NCBI GenBank assembly: GCA_049890195.1
Contig: JBMHBY010000005.1
Coordinates: 248,001-312,000 of the forward strand
Length of the DNA stretch: 64,000 bases
Direction of reading: 5' to 3'
DNA from: JAYQKL01 sp049890195
GTDB lineage: Bacteria; Pseudomonadota; Alphaproteobacteria; RS24
Position numbers and translations under genes: made by a program. Position 1 is the first letter of the stretch. Every line of letters begins with the position of its first letter. Below are positions 36,639 to 45,460 of this stretch, in pieces. The notes under the pieces are model-generated. The model did no database searches, had not been told where the DNA came from, and worked only from the letters and a program-made list of their open reading frames with translations.

Positions 36639-37724
36639 ATGAGCGACTCCAAATCACCCGCCCCAGAACATCAAATGACCTATGCTGATGCCGGTGTCGA
36701 CATTGACGCCGGCAACGCGCTGGTCAAACGCATTGCGCCGCTGGCCAAGGCCACGGCGCGTCTGGGGGCTGACACGGAACTTGGCGGTTTCGGCGGATTG
36801 TTTGACCTGAAAGCCTGCAACTATGAGGATCCTGTACTGGTGGCGGCCAATGATGGGGTGGGCACCAAACTGAAAATCGCCATAGAGGCGGGACTGCATA
36901 AAACCGTCGGCATTGACCTTGTGGCCATGAGCGTCAACGACCTGATTGTGCAGGGTGCAGAACCGCTGTTTTTTCTGGATTATTTCGCTTCCGGCAAACT
37001 TGAACTGGATGTCGCCACCGATGTCATTGCCGGTATTGCGGATGGCTGCAAGCAGGCCGGATGCGCCCTGATCGGCGGCGAGACAGCCGAAATGCCCGGC
37101 ATGTATGCAGACGGGGATTATGACCTGGCCGGCTTTTGTGTCGGCGCGGTTGAACGCCATGCCGTTTTGCCGAAACAAGACATTGCCGACGGCGATCTTC
37201 TGATCGGATTGGCCTCGTCCGGCCTCCACTCCAACGGTTTTTCGCTCGTCCGCAAGCTGGTGGCACAAAGCGGCCTGAACTGGCACGATGATGCACCGTT
37301 TGAAGAAGCCAAACTCGGCGCGGCCCTGCTGACCCCGACCCGGATTTATGTCAAACCCCTGCTGAAAGCCCTGTCTGCAGGACACAACATCAAGGCCCTC
37401 TCGCATATTACCGGAGGCGGGTTTCAAGAAAACCTGCCGCGCATCCTGCCGGACGGCCTTTGCGCGCACATCAACCTCGACAGCTGGCATCTGCCGGGGG
37501 TGTTTTCCTGGCTGCAACAACAGGGCAATATCTCGGACCCGGAACTTTTGCGCACCTTCAACTGCGGCATCGGCATGATACTGGTCACGCCGCCGGAAAC
37601 AGCAGACGCGCTGTGCAGCCTGCTCGAGGCCGAAGGCGAAAGCGCAAGGCCCATCGGTCGGTTGGCGAAAGCTGGTGATGATGAGGTCCAGGTAAGCTTT
37701 CAAGGAAACCTCGGGCAAAGGTGA
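36639..37724 (+). CDS. purM: Phosphoribosylformylglycinamidine cyclo-ligase (AIR synthetase)
   Basis: Fifth step of purine synthesis. The 361-residue protein has the start motif TYADAGVDIDAGN, the loop ANDGVGTKLKIA and the C-terminal HITGGGFQENLPRIL. It is overlapped by purN by one base (TGATG). The divergent DUF2066 gene leaves about 126 bases for promoters. Confidence 0.97.
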   Translation: MSDSKSPAPEHQMTYADAGVDIDAGNALVKRIAPLAKATARLGADTELGGFGGLFDLKACNYEDPVLVAANDGVGTKLKIAIEAGLHKTVGIDLVAMSVNDLIVQGAEPLFFLDYFASGKLELDVATDVIAGIADGCKQAGCALIGGETAEMPGMYADGDYDLAGFCVGAVERHAVLPKQDIADGDLLIGLASSGLHSNGFSLVRKLVAQSGLNWHDDAPFEEAKLGAALLTPTRIYVKPLLKALSAGHNIKALSHITGGGFQENLPRILPDGLCAHINLDSWHLPGVFSWLQQQGNISDPELLRTFNCGIGMILVTPPETADALCSLLEAEGESARPIGRLAKAGDDEVQVSFQGNLGQR

Positions 37725-38308
37725 TGTCAGCCCCGACCAAAATTGCCGTTCTGTTTTCCGGACGCGGCAGCAACCTCAAATCCTTGGTTGAACATGCCCG
37801 TCAACCGCATGTTCCGGCGGAGATTGTGCTGGGGCTGTGCAACAATCCCGGTGCCGGCGGTCTGGACATCTGCCGCGACAACAACATTCGGGCCGAAACC
37901 GTCAATCATCGGGATTTTGACGACAGGGAAACCTTTGATGCCGCCCTTGATGCGGCTCTGGTGCAGGCCGAGGCGGAGCTGATCTGCGCCGCCGGTTTCA
38001 TGCGCCTGCTGACGCCCGGCTTTGTTGACAAATGGCGGGACCGTATCCTCAACATCCACCCGTCCCTGCTGCCAAAGCATAAAGGACTGAACACGCATCA
38101 ACGTGTGTTGGACGCCGGCGACACTGAACATGGCTGCACCGTTCACCTGATGCGGCCGGAAATGGATGATGGGCCGATTTTGGTCCAGAAAAAAATATCC
38201 GTTCATGCGGACGACACGGCGCAGTCCCTTGCGCAGCGGGTGATCAAACAGGAACACATCGCCTTTCCGGAAGCGCTTGATTTGATGCTGTCCCGCATCC
38301 GGACATAA
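37724..38308 (+). CDS. purN: Phosphoribosylglycinamide formyltransferase
   Basis: Third step of purine synthesis using 10-formyl-tetrahydrofolate. The 194-residue protein has the GRGSNLKSL loop, catalytic Asn and His in NIHPSLLP, and the Asp in HLMRPEMDDGPI. I use the ATG at 37724 rather than the GTG three bases earlier. It is co-translated with purM and ends at a strong terminator. Confidence 0.96.
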   Translation: MSAPTKIAVLFSGRGSNLKSLVEHARQPHVPAEIVLGLCNNPGAGGLDICRDNNIRAETVNHRDFDDRETFDAALDAALVQAEAELICAAGFMRLLTPGFVDKWRDRILNIHPSLLPKHKGLNTHQRVLDAGDTEHGCTVHLMRPEMDDGPILVQKKISVHADDTAQSLAQRVIKQEHIAFPEALDLMLSRIRT

Positions 38309-38340
38309 AAAAACCGGGCAGATTATTCTGTCCGGTTTTT
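38309..38340. terminator. Bidirectional intrinsic terminator between purN and ndk
   Basis: AAAAACCGGGCAGA (38309-38322) and TCTGTCCGGTTTTT (38327-38340) form a 14-pair stem with one G-U pair and a TTAT loop. A-runs and T-runs flank it on the two sides, so it can end both purMN (+) and ndk (-). Confidence 0.9.
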
Positions 38341-38367
38341 CTCAGATCATATTCAGATCATATCGTG

Positions 38368-38790
38368 TCAGCCGACAATTTCGGCGTCCGTGAAAAAGAA
38401 CTTAATCTCTTCTGCTGCGGTTTCCGGTGCATCGGAACCATGCACGGAATTGGCCTCAATGCTCTCGGCAAAGTCCTTGCGGATGGTGCCGGCATCAGCT
38501 TCAGCCGGGTTGGTGGCGCCCATGATCTCACGGTTTTTGGCAATGGCGTTTTCGCCTTCAAGCACCTGCACCACAACAGGACCGGAAATCATGAATTCAA
38601 CCAGTTCGCCAAAAAACGGGCGCTCCTTGTGCACGGCGTAAAAACCTTCTGCCTGTTCACGTGTCATGTGGATGCGCTTGGACGCAACAATGCGCAGCCC
38701 GTTGGACTCAAATCGGTCGATGATTTTACCGGTCAGATTGCGCTTTGTGGCATCAGGCTTGATGATGGAAAAGGTGCGTTCAGTTGCCAT
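38368..38790 (-). CDS. ndk: Nucleoside diphosphate kinase
   Basis: Balances NTP pools by phosphate transfer through a histidine. The 140-residue protein starts at 38790 (AAGGA site eight bases upstream) with ERTFSIIKPDA and has the active histidine in NSVHGSD. A frame from 38823 adds 11 residues without support. It follows holC on the same strand and ends at the shared terminator. Confidence 0.97.
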   Translation of the reverse strand: MATERTFSIIKPDATKRNLTGKIIDRFESNGLRIVASKRIHMTREQAEGFYAVHKERPFFGELVEFMISGPVVVQVLEGENAIAKNREIMGATNPAEADAGTIRKDFAESIEANSVHGSDAPETAAEEIKFFFTDAEIVG

Positions 38791-38875
38791 GTCGGTTTTC
38801 CTTTGCAAATCAGATTGGGACACTGTTGCGCGCCTTATAGCCCTGCAGAGGGTGTTTTACAAGAGGGAAGACACC

Positions 38876-39334
38876 CTAGCCCTTCTTCTCCCATTTGCCG
38901 TCGGCGGATTGCTGGTAGTAGGTGGCCTGAAGCCCCTTTTCCCTGACCGCTGTCCAGTCCAGCCTGGCCTGGCTGACGGCATCGTCATCGGCGCCGTCAA
39001 ACATATAGACGCAGCGCTCAAACTCCGAAACATCAGGGCGCTGGGCGCCGTCAACAAGAAAAAGCACATTGGCCCCGTTGGGGTTTTCCGGCTCGCTGGT
39101 CAACCAGACGGGCTGGTCCTTGGCCAACCCGTCATCTTTGCTGCCATGCGGCAGAAAGCTGTTTTCACGGAACGTCCATAAATGGCTGTTCAGGGCCGCG
39201 ACCCGCTCGTCCGAACCGGCCTGAACCACAACCCGCCAGTCCCGCTCAAGGCTCAATTCCAACAATTGCGGCAAAGCCTGTTCAAGCGTCTGACGCTCAA
39301 GATGGTAGAACAGAACTTCGGGGCCGGCGCTCAT
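38876..39334 (-). CDS. holC: DNA polymerase III chi subunit
   Basis: Clamp-loader accessory subunit that binds single-strand binding protein. The 152-residue protein shows the chi family patterns: FYHLERQTLEQALPQLLE at the start, the RDWRVVV strand, the LWTFRENSFLPH region and a VLFLVDG strand. It lies one base after the pepA stop; pepA-holC adjacency is widespread in bacteria. Confidence 0.92.
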   Translation of the reverse strand: MSAGPEVLFYHLERQTLEQALPQLLELSLERDWRVVVQAGSDERVAALNSHLWTFRENSFLPHGSKDDGLAKDQPVWLTSEPENPNGANVLFLVDGAQRPDVSEFERCVYMFDGADDDAVSQARLDWTAVREKGLQATYYQQSADGKWEKKG

Positions 39335-39335
39335 G

Positions 39336-40814
39336 TCAGCCTTCGTAATTGTCCTTGACCAGACGGTTCAGCAGTTTGACCCCGTAGCCACTGGCCCAGG
39401 ACTGGCTGATCGGGGATTTCGGGGATCCCATCGCTGTGCCGGCAATGTCCAGATGCGCCCACGGCACGCCGTTTGTGAAGCGTTGCAGGAACTGTGCCGC
39501 TGTGGATGAGCCGGCAAAGCGCCCTCCGATATTCTTCATATCTGCATTGGGCGTATCGATCATCTTGTCGAACACGTCATTGATCGGCATCCGCCAGACT
39601 TTTTCGCCTTCCGCCTGACCGGCGGCATCCAGCTTTTTGCACAAATCATCACTGTTTGAGAACAGACCGGCATATTCCTGCCCCAGCGCAACCAGAATCG
39701 CGCCCGTCAGTGTTGCGAGATCAATCATGAATTCAGGCTTAAAACGTTTCTGCGTGTACCAGAGGGCATCAGCCAGCACCAGACGACCTTCCGCATCCGT
39801 GTTGAGCACCTCAATCGTCTGGCCTGACATGGAGGTGACAATATCGCCGGGGCGCTGGGCATTGCCGGAGGGCATGTTTTCAACCAAACCTATGACACCG
39901 ATGACATTGGCTTTGGCCTTGCGCGCCGCCAGGGCGTGCATCAGGCCGGTCACGGCGGCCGCACCACCCATATCACCGCGCATATCCTCCATGCCGGCGG
40001 ACGGCTTGATCGAAATCCCGCCGGTGTCAAAGCACACGCCTTTGCCGACAAAAGCCAGCGGCTTTTTCGATTTGGCGGCACCCAACCATTGCATCACGAC
40101 AAGCTGGCTGGGCTGGACGCTCCCCTGCCCGACACCCAGCAGGGATCCCATGCCAAGTTGTTTCATCTTGGCTTCGGACAACACCTCAACCTTGACGCCA
40201 AGCTTGGTCAGGGCGCGGGCGCGTTTGGCAAATTCCGGCGGATGCAAAACATTGGCCGGCTCATTGACCAGATCACGGGCCAAAAACACACCCTCGCTGA
40301 CCTTGCCCAAAGGCTGATAGATTTTTTTGACGGCTGCGGGCTCTGCAACCCCCAGAGTGATTTTCTTCAAACTTGGTTTTTCGGCATTTTTGGTTTTGTA
40401 TTTGTCAAAACGATAACTGCGCAACAAACACCCCGCCGCCATATATGCCGCGGCTTCGTTTTCGCCGGCCTTGGGTTTCGAGGAAAAATCCGCCAGCAGG
40501 GTCGCTTCGCCCTTCACTGATTTGCAGGCGCCCGCTGTGACACCGCCCAATGTCTCCGCGGCATTGGTCGTCAAAACCTTCATTTCACCGGCACCCAACA
40601 GGATGATCTGGTCCAATGTCGAACCGCTAGGGGCCACAATCGTCAGGGTGGATTTGAACGCCCCCTTGAAGGATTTGCTTTTCATGGCCCTGCTCAACTG
40701 ACCCTTCAGGGACTTGTCAAGCTGCCTGCCTTTTGCGCCCAGCCCTTTATCAGAGACGGTCAGCACCAATGTGCCGGTTTTGGGAAGCGAATTGTTGGTA
40801 AAACCGATATTCAT
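39336..40814 (-). CDS. pepA: Leucyl aminopeptidase
   Basis: Two-metal M17 aminopeptidase of 492 residues. The catalytic domain has the GKGVCFDTGGISIKP metal and lysine motif and the signature NTDAEGRL. I start at 40814, with an AAGGA site, because the 50 extra residues of the longer frame run into the promoter region and lptF. E. coli PepA also binds DNA and represses genes; an imperfect inverted repeat lies just upstream here. It is divergent from lptF and co-oriented with holC. Confidence 0.96.
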   Translation of the reverse strand: MNIGFTNNSLPKTGTLVLTVSDKGLGAKGRQLDKSLKGQLSRAMKSKSFKGAFKSTLTIVAPSGSTLDQIILLGAGEMKVLTTNAAETLGGVTAGACKSVKGEATLLADFSSKPKAGENEAAAYMAAGCLLRSYRFDKYKTKNAEKPSLKKITLGVAEPAAVKKIYQPLGKVSEGVFLARDLVNEPANVLHPPEFAKRARALTKLGVKVEVLSEAKMKQLGMGSLLGVGQGSVQPSQLVVMQWLGAAKSKKPLAFVGKGVCFDTGGISIKPSAGMEDMRGDMGGAAAVTGLMHALAARKAKANVIGVIGLVENMPSGNAQRPGDIVTSMSGQTIEVLNTDAEGRLVLADALWYTQKRFKPEFMIDLATLTGAILVALGQEYAGLFSNSDDLCKKLDAAGQAEGEKVWRMPINDVFDKMIDTPNADMKNIGGRFAGSSTAAQFLQRFTNGVPWAHLDIAGTAMGSPKSPISQSWASGYGVKLLNRLVKDNYEG

Positions 40815-40842
40815 TTGGATATCCTTGTTGTTTATGCATCTG

Positions 40843-40880
40843 CTGCTTTTCAAGCATAAGATATATATGTTTGAAAGCAG
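40843..40880 (-). promoter_or_regulatory. Imperfect inverted repeat upstream of pepA
   Basis: CTGCTTTTCAAGCATA (40843-40858) and TATGTTTGAAAGCAG (40866-40880) pair over 15 positions with one bulged T and one G-T pair, leaving a seven-base loop. It sits 29-66 bases before the pepA start and could be an operator or an mRNA leader hairpin. Confidence 0.55.
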
Positions 40881-40892
40881 AAAAACATCTAT

Positions 40893-40920
40893 TTGATATG
40901 GTTTTGGCGTTAAATATGTT
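40893..40920 (+). promoter_or_regulatory. Candidate lptF promoter
   Basis: TTGATA (40893-40898) and TATGTT (40915-40920) are 16 bases apart, about 43 bases before lptF. Found by eye; moderate match. Confidence 0.4.
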
Positions 40921-40962
40921 ATTTCAACATTAGACAAACCCAAGAGAGATACCTGCTTCTCC

Positions 40963-42108
40963 ATGTCACGTTATGCACATTACATCACACGGCAGCTGAT
41001 TGGACCGATTTTGCTGATTACTCTGATGCTGGGCGGCATGGGGTGGATCATCCAGGCGGTCAGACTGCTGGAGCTTTTGGGCGGACAGAGCGATTCGGTG
41101 CTGACCTACTTCGGACTGACATTACTGACCTTGCCGCGAATCCTGGCAATGGTCCTTCCCATCGCCCTGTTTTGCGGCACCCTTTACGGCCTTAACAAGA
41201 TGACACAGGACAGCGAACTGGTGGTGATGTCTGCCACCGGACTGAGCCGCTGGCAACTGACCTTTCCGGCCCTTGGCATCGCCGTCATTGTAACCGCATT
41301 GGTTTTGGTCTGCACCCTTTGGCTCAGCCCCCTTTCCCTGCAAAAGCTCCGCGACCACAGACATGCCGTCCAAAACGACCTGGCACGGACGTTGATCAAG
41401 GAGGGGGCTTTCCACAACCCGACCAAAAAATTAACAGTCCACAGTCGGTCCAGAGGCGAGGACGGCACCTATCAAGGCCTTTTGCTTCACGATGCCCGAC
41501 AGACCGACAACATCGTCACCTATGTGGCCCGGGAAGGTGCAATCATCTATAACGATGATGTGCCAAAAATGCTGCTGATTGACGGCAGCATCCACACCCC
41601 TTCCGACAAGGGGCCAACAAATATTCTACGGTTCAAGGAATATGTTTACGACATGAGCACAATCGCCCCACCGGCCGGCAAAGTCGTCTATGAAATCAAG
41701 GAGAGGTTTGTTCAAGACCTCCTGAGTCCGGACTTGAACATCGGCTATGACAAGGTGTTTGAAAAGAAACTCATCGCCACAGGCCACAACCACTTTGCAG
41801 AGGCCCTTCATGCCTTTGCCTATGTTCTGATTTGTTTCGCCACCATCCTGACCAGCACCATGAGTCGTCTTGGTCAGAACAAACGCTTGTTGCTGGGCGG
41901 TGGCATTGCCCTGTCCTTCAAATTGGTCAGTTTCGGCTTCTTGGGCGTTGCATCAAACAACAATGACTATATCTGGCTGCTTTACACGGTCGGTGTACTG
42001 ACCTGCGTGAGCGCCGCCATCTGGCTTCATTTTGCCCCTGACCGGAACACATTTCACACCCTCAAAGCCAGAATTGGTCTGTCACAACCCTCCAAGGAGC
42101 TGGGGTGA
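40963..42108 (+). CDS. lptF: LPS export permease LptF
   Basis: One of two permease subunits of the LptB2FG transporter that lifts LPS from the inner membrane. The 381-residue protein has the YjgP/YjgQ family layout: three N-terminal helices (about residues 12-120), a periplasmic beta domain (about 125-265) and three C-terminal helices. Motif LPRILAMVLPIALF is typical. It overlaps lptG by one base. The assignment of F versus G rests on gene order. Confidence 0.93.
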   Translation: MSRYAHYITRQLIGPILLITLMLGGMGWIIQAVRLLELLGGQSDSVLTYFGLTLLTLPRILAMVLPIALFCGTLYGLNKMTQDSELVVMSATGLSRWQLTFPALGIAVIVTALVLVCTLWLSPLSLQKLRDHRHAVQNDLARTLIKEGAFHNPTKKLTVHSRSRGEDGTYQGLLLHDARQTDNIVTYVAREGAIIYNDDVPKMLLIDGSIHTPSDKGPTNILRFKEYVYDMSTIAPPAGKVVYEIKERFVQDLLSPDLNIGYDKVFEKKLIATGHNHFAEALHAFAYVLICFATILTSTMSRLGQNKRLLLGGGIALSFKLVSFGFLGVASNNNDYIWLLYTVGVLTCVSAAIWLHFAPDRNTFHTLKARIGLSQPSKELG

Positions 42109-43214
42109 TGCCGACATTTACCCTGTCAGTTTATCTTGGCCGCCAATTCCTTTTCTGGCTCGGCGTCTCTGTTCTTGTGTGCGCTTTTGTGGGCTTTTTG
42201 GGGGATATGGGAGAGACCTCACGGGTCGCCTCGCGGGGCGATGAGGCCGGCATATTGACGGTCATAGGATTGAGCCTGCTTCGCTTTCCGAATTTGGTTC
42301 AGGAACTTTTGCCCTTTGCATTCCTGTTTGGCTCCATTGGTTATTTCACCCGGCTGAGCAACACGCATGAACTGATTGTCGCCAGAGCGTCCGGCCTGTC
42401 CGTCTGGCAGTTTCTGGCCCCCGGCATAGCCATCACCATGAGCATCGGTATTCTGATGGTCGCCTTTTGGCACCCGATGGCGGCCTGGATGTCTGCCAAG
42501 GCAAAAACCATTGAGAAAAACATCACCTATGGCACGACCAATCAGTTGACCGTTTCCGACAACGGGCTTTGGGTGCGCGAAGATATTGCCGACTCAGGTG
42601 AGTCGGCCTACGCCATCATCCATGCGCCGCAGATTGTGTCGTCCGAGCCCATCATCCTGAAAAACGTGAGCTATTTCCGCTTCACCCCGAACGGCCTGAA
42701 CCTTGAACGCATTGACGCCGACTCGGCGCAACTCAACCAAAGCGAATGGGTGTTCAGAAAGGCCTGGCTGACCAATGAAAACGGCAACGCTTCAAGCTTC
42801 AGCACGCTGGTGCGCGGCACCAATCTTCAGTCCGGCCAAATCAAGGAGAATTTTGTCCCGCCGCGCACAGTCTCCTTTTGGCAATTACCGAACTTCATCG
42901 CCTTTGCCAAGGAAGCGGGCTTTCCGACCGAGGAATACCGCATGTACTTCCATGCCCTCCTTGCCAAGCCCCTTTTGCTTTGCGCCATGGTTCTGATCGC
43001 CGCCACCTTCAGCCTGCATTTCTCCAGAACCGGAAGCAGTGCACGGCTCATTTTCCTTGCCGTAATTTCAGGGCTTGCTTTGTTTTTCTTTACCGACATG
43101 ATGCGCATTGTCGGGTCGATTGGGTTGCTGCCGGCCCCCTTGGCGGCTTGGGCACCAAGTTCAATCGCAACACTTATCGGCATTACACTTTTGCTGCATC
43201 AGGAAGACGGATGA
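42108..43214 (+). CDS. lptG: LPS export permease LptG
   Basis: Second permease of the LPS transporter, 368 residues. It shares the three-helix, beta-domain, three-helix layout, with the motif FPNLVQELLPFAFLFGSIG. The ATG at 42108 has an AAGGAG site eight bases upstream and overlaps the lptF stop by one base. lptD follows after one base, so F, G and D are likely one operon. Confidence 0.93.
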   Translation: MPTFTLSVYLGRQFLFWLGVSVLVCAFVGFLGDMGETSRVASRGDEAGILTVIGLSLLRFPNLVQELLPFAFLFGSIGYFTRLSNTHELIVARASGLSVWQFLAPGIAITMSIGILMVAFWHPMAAWMSAKAKTIEKNITYGTTNQLTVSDNGLWVREDIADSGESAYAIIHAPQIVSSEPIILKNVSYFRFTPNGLNLERIDADSAQLNQSEWVFRKAWLTNENGNASSFSTLVRGTNLQSGQIKENFVPPRTVSFWQLPNFIAFAKEAGFPTEEYRMYFHALLAKPLLLCAMVLIAATFSLHFSRTGSSARLIFLAVISGLALFFFTDMMRIVGSIGLLPAPLAAWAPSSIATLIGITLLLHQEDG

Positions 43215-43215
43215 C

Positions 43216-45387
43216 ATGATTTACCGTTCACTCTTACCCGGTTTGGCTCTCATATGCGCCCTCAGCCTGTTCATGGTGGTGCCGGTCGGCGCCCAGACCG
43301 ACGATCAGGCCGCGATAGAAGCCGACCGGCTTGATTTTGACGAAGCCCAGGACATGCTGCGGGCGAGCGGCAATGTGAAAATCGTCTATCAAGGCAACAC
43401 ATTACAGGCAGACCGCGTCGAATGGGAGCAAAAGGCCGACATCATGACAGCCATCGGAAATGTTGTCCTGGTGGATGCCGAAGGAACCGTCAGCAATATT
43501 GACAAGGCCGTGATCAGTGACCGGATGCGCGAAGCAGTCATGGAAAGATTACGGGTCCTTTTGGCGGACAAATCCCGCCTGACCGGAGCCGACGCCAAAA
43601 GAACAGGCGGCACCATTACGGTCCTCAACAAAGCCCGCTACACAGCTTGTGAACCTTGCCGGGAAAACCCCGATAAACAGCCGACATGGCAATTGAAAAC
43701 AGCCCGTACAATCAATGATGAAAGCAGCGAGACAATTTATCATGAAGACCTCAGGCTGGAACTTGGGGGTGTGCCCGTGCTGTATCTGCCCTACATGTCG
43801 CATCCGGGCCCGAAAGTTAAAAAAAGAAGCGGTTTCTTGACGCCCAGTTTCAGCGTTTCCTCGGACATGGGCAGCGATGCCAGCATCCCTTATTTCTTCA
43901 ATCTTGCACCGCACTATGATTTGACCGTGACCCCACGGATCACCTCCAAGGCAGGCAACATGCTCAAACTCGGCTTCCGCCATCTGACGCAAAAAGGGGT
44001 GTATTCGGTCGATTTGAACGGCCTTTGGGTCGACAAAAAAGACAATAAGGACAATGACCGTAGCTTCAGGGGCAACATCTCCGCCAGGGGTGAATTTGAC
44101 CTGAGGGAAAACTGGTCCTACGGTTTTCAACTTGAACGCCAAACTGACGAAACCTTCCTGCGACGCTATAATTTGTCCGACCAGAATTATCTTGAGAGCT
44201 TTGCCTATCTGCAAAACCTTGAGGACAAAACCTATTTTGATGCCCGGATAAAGGAATATGACACCACGCTGGCTTCGGTGAACGCCGACACCCTGCCGGC
44301 CCTTTTGCCCGCCCTGACCTATGACCGCATCTTCGACCAACGCGTCATGGGGGGCACCCTCTCCCTCAAGGCCAATGTGATGGGCTTGACCCGCGAAATT
44401 GGCACTGACGTGTCACGGGCCGTCGTTTCGGGAAGATGGGAAAAAGGCTTTGTCAGTGAAGGTGGTCATCTTATGACGACTTTTGCAGAGATCCGCGCTG
44501 ATGCCTATCAGGCGAAAAAACACCTGAATGTGAACACAAACGAGCCTTATGACGACAATATCCAGACCAGGGGGATTGGCTATGTCGGGGCCAAATGGAG
44601 CTATCCATTGGTCAGATTTGACGAGACTGTGACCCAGACGATAGAGCCAATCGCTCAAATCATCATCTCGCCAAACAAGAAAAACGATCCGAGCATCCCC
44701 AATGAAGACAGTCTCAGCATTGATTTTGACAACACCAACCTGTTCGAGATTTCAAGATATGCAGGACTTGATCTTGTCGAAAGCGGCACACGCGCAGATT
44801 TTGGATTGCGCTATTCAGCCCAGTTCAAGAGCGGACGCCAGGCCAGCCTGTTCATCGGTCAATCCTTGCGGCGGCGCAAAAATGAGCTGATTGGCCGCTC
44901 CACCGGACTGGAGGACCGAGAGTCCGACTATGTCATGGAATTCACGGCAGACCCGATGGACAACATCAGCTTTTCCAGCCGCATGCGGCTGGACAAGGAG
45001 AACCTCGAAATTGTGCGCTCAGAGTCCGACTTGGCGGCAAGCTTCGGCTCCGCCAGTGTGAATGTCGGTTACGTTTTTCTCGACCGGCGCATCTCCAGCG
45101 ACAATCAGGAGCGTGAGGAGGCACGTGCAAGCATGGGATACAAAATATCCGGAAACTGGAGTATGGATGCCTCTATCCGTCAGGATATGGTAAGGGAAAC
45201 GCGCCTGAACAGCGGTATTGGTTTATCCTACCGTGATGACTGCACATATATTCGCATCGGCTTCACACAGGATAATGTCAGGGACAGAAATATCGGCCCA
45301 TCCAACAACTTCAACATTTTGATAAACCTCAAAACGCTGGGCGGAATTGCAACCAGCTCAAAAGAGTTTCAAACCGCGAACAGGTAA
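43216..45387 (+). CDS. lptD: LPS assembly outer-membrane protein LptD
   Basis: Outer-membrane barrel that inserts LPS into the outer leaflet. It is 723 residues from the ATG at 43216: a signal peptide ending at about residue 26 (VGA-Q), an OstA-like N-domain (about 30-140), then a barrel. A CEPC pair occurs near residue 155 and another cysteine (DDC) lies near the C-terminus, so a disulfide between domains, as in E. coli, is possible. A longer frame from 43108 lies inside lptG and is rejected. Confidence 0.94.
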   Translation: MIYRSLLPGLALICALSLFMVVPVGAQTDDQAAIEADRLDFDEAQDMLRASGNVKIVYQGNTLQADRVEWEQKADIMTAIGNVVLVDAEGTVSNIDKAVISDRMREAVMERLRVLLADKSRLTGADAKRTGGTITVLNKARYTACEPCRENPDKQPTWQLKTARTINDESSETIYHEDLRLELGGVPVLYLPYMSHPGPKVKKRSGFLTPSFSVSSDMGSDASIPYFFNLAPHYDLTVTPRITSKAGNMLKLGFRHLTQKGVYSVDLNGLWVDKKDNKDNDRSFRGNISARGEFDLRENWSYGFQLERQTDETFLRRYNLSDQNYLESFAYLQNLEDKTYFDARIKEYDTTLASVNADTLPALLPALTYDRIFDQRVMGGTLSLKANVMGLTREIGTDVSRAVVSGRWEKGFVSEGGHLMTTFAEIRADAYQAKKHLNVNTNEPYDDNIQTRGIGYVGAKWSYPLVRFDETVTQTIEPIAQIIISPNKKNDPSIPNEDSLSIDFDNTNLFEISRYAGLDLVESGTRADFGLRYSAQFKSGRQASLFIGQSLRRRKNELIGRSTGLEDRESDYVMEFTADPMDNISFSSRMRLDKENLEIVRSESDLAASFGSASVNVGYVFLDRRISSDNQEREEARASMGYKISGNWSMDASIRQDMVRETRLNSGIGLSYRDDCTYIRIGFTQDNVRDRNIGPSNNFNILINLKTLGGIATSSKEFQTANR

Positions 45388-45460
45388 AAGAGGGGCAATC
45401 GAGACTATGAAACGCACTCAAGAGGGGGTATAAGGTGGAATGCATGAGGGTTTTGCATTT

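Noticed and set aside
36654..37718. 354-residue open frame on the minus strand
   Set aside because: Exact shadow of purM, with no family motifs of its own.
43549..44340. 263-residue open frame on the minus strand
   Set aside because: Antisense to lptD; no motif.
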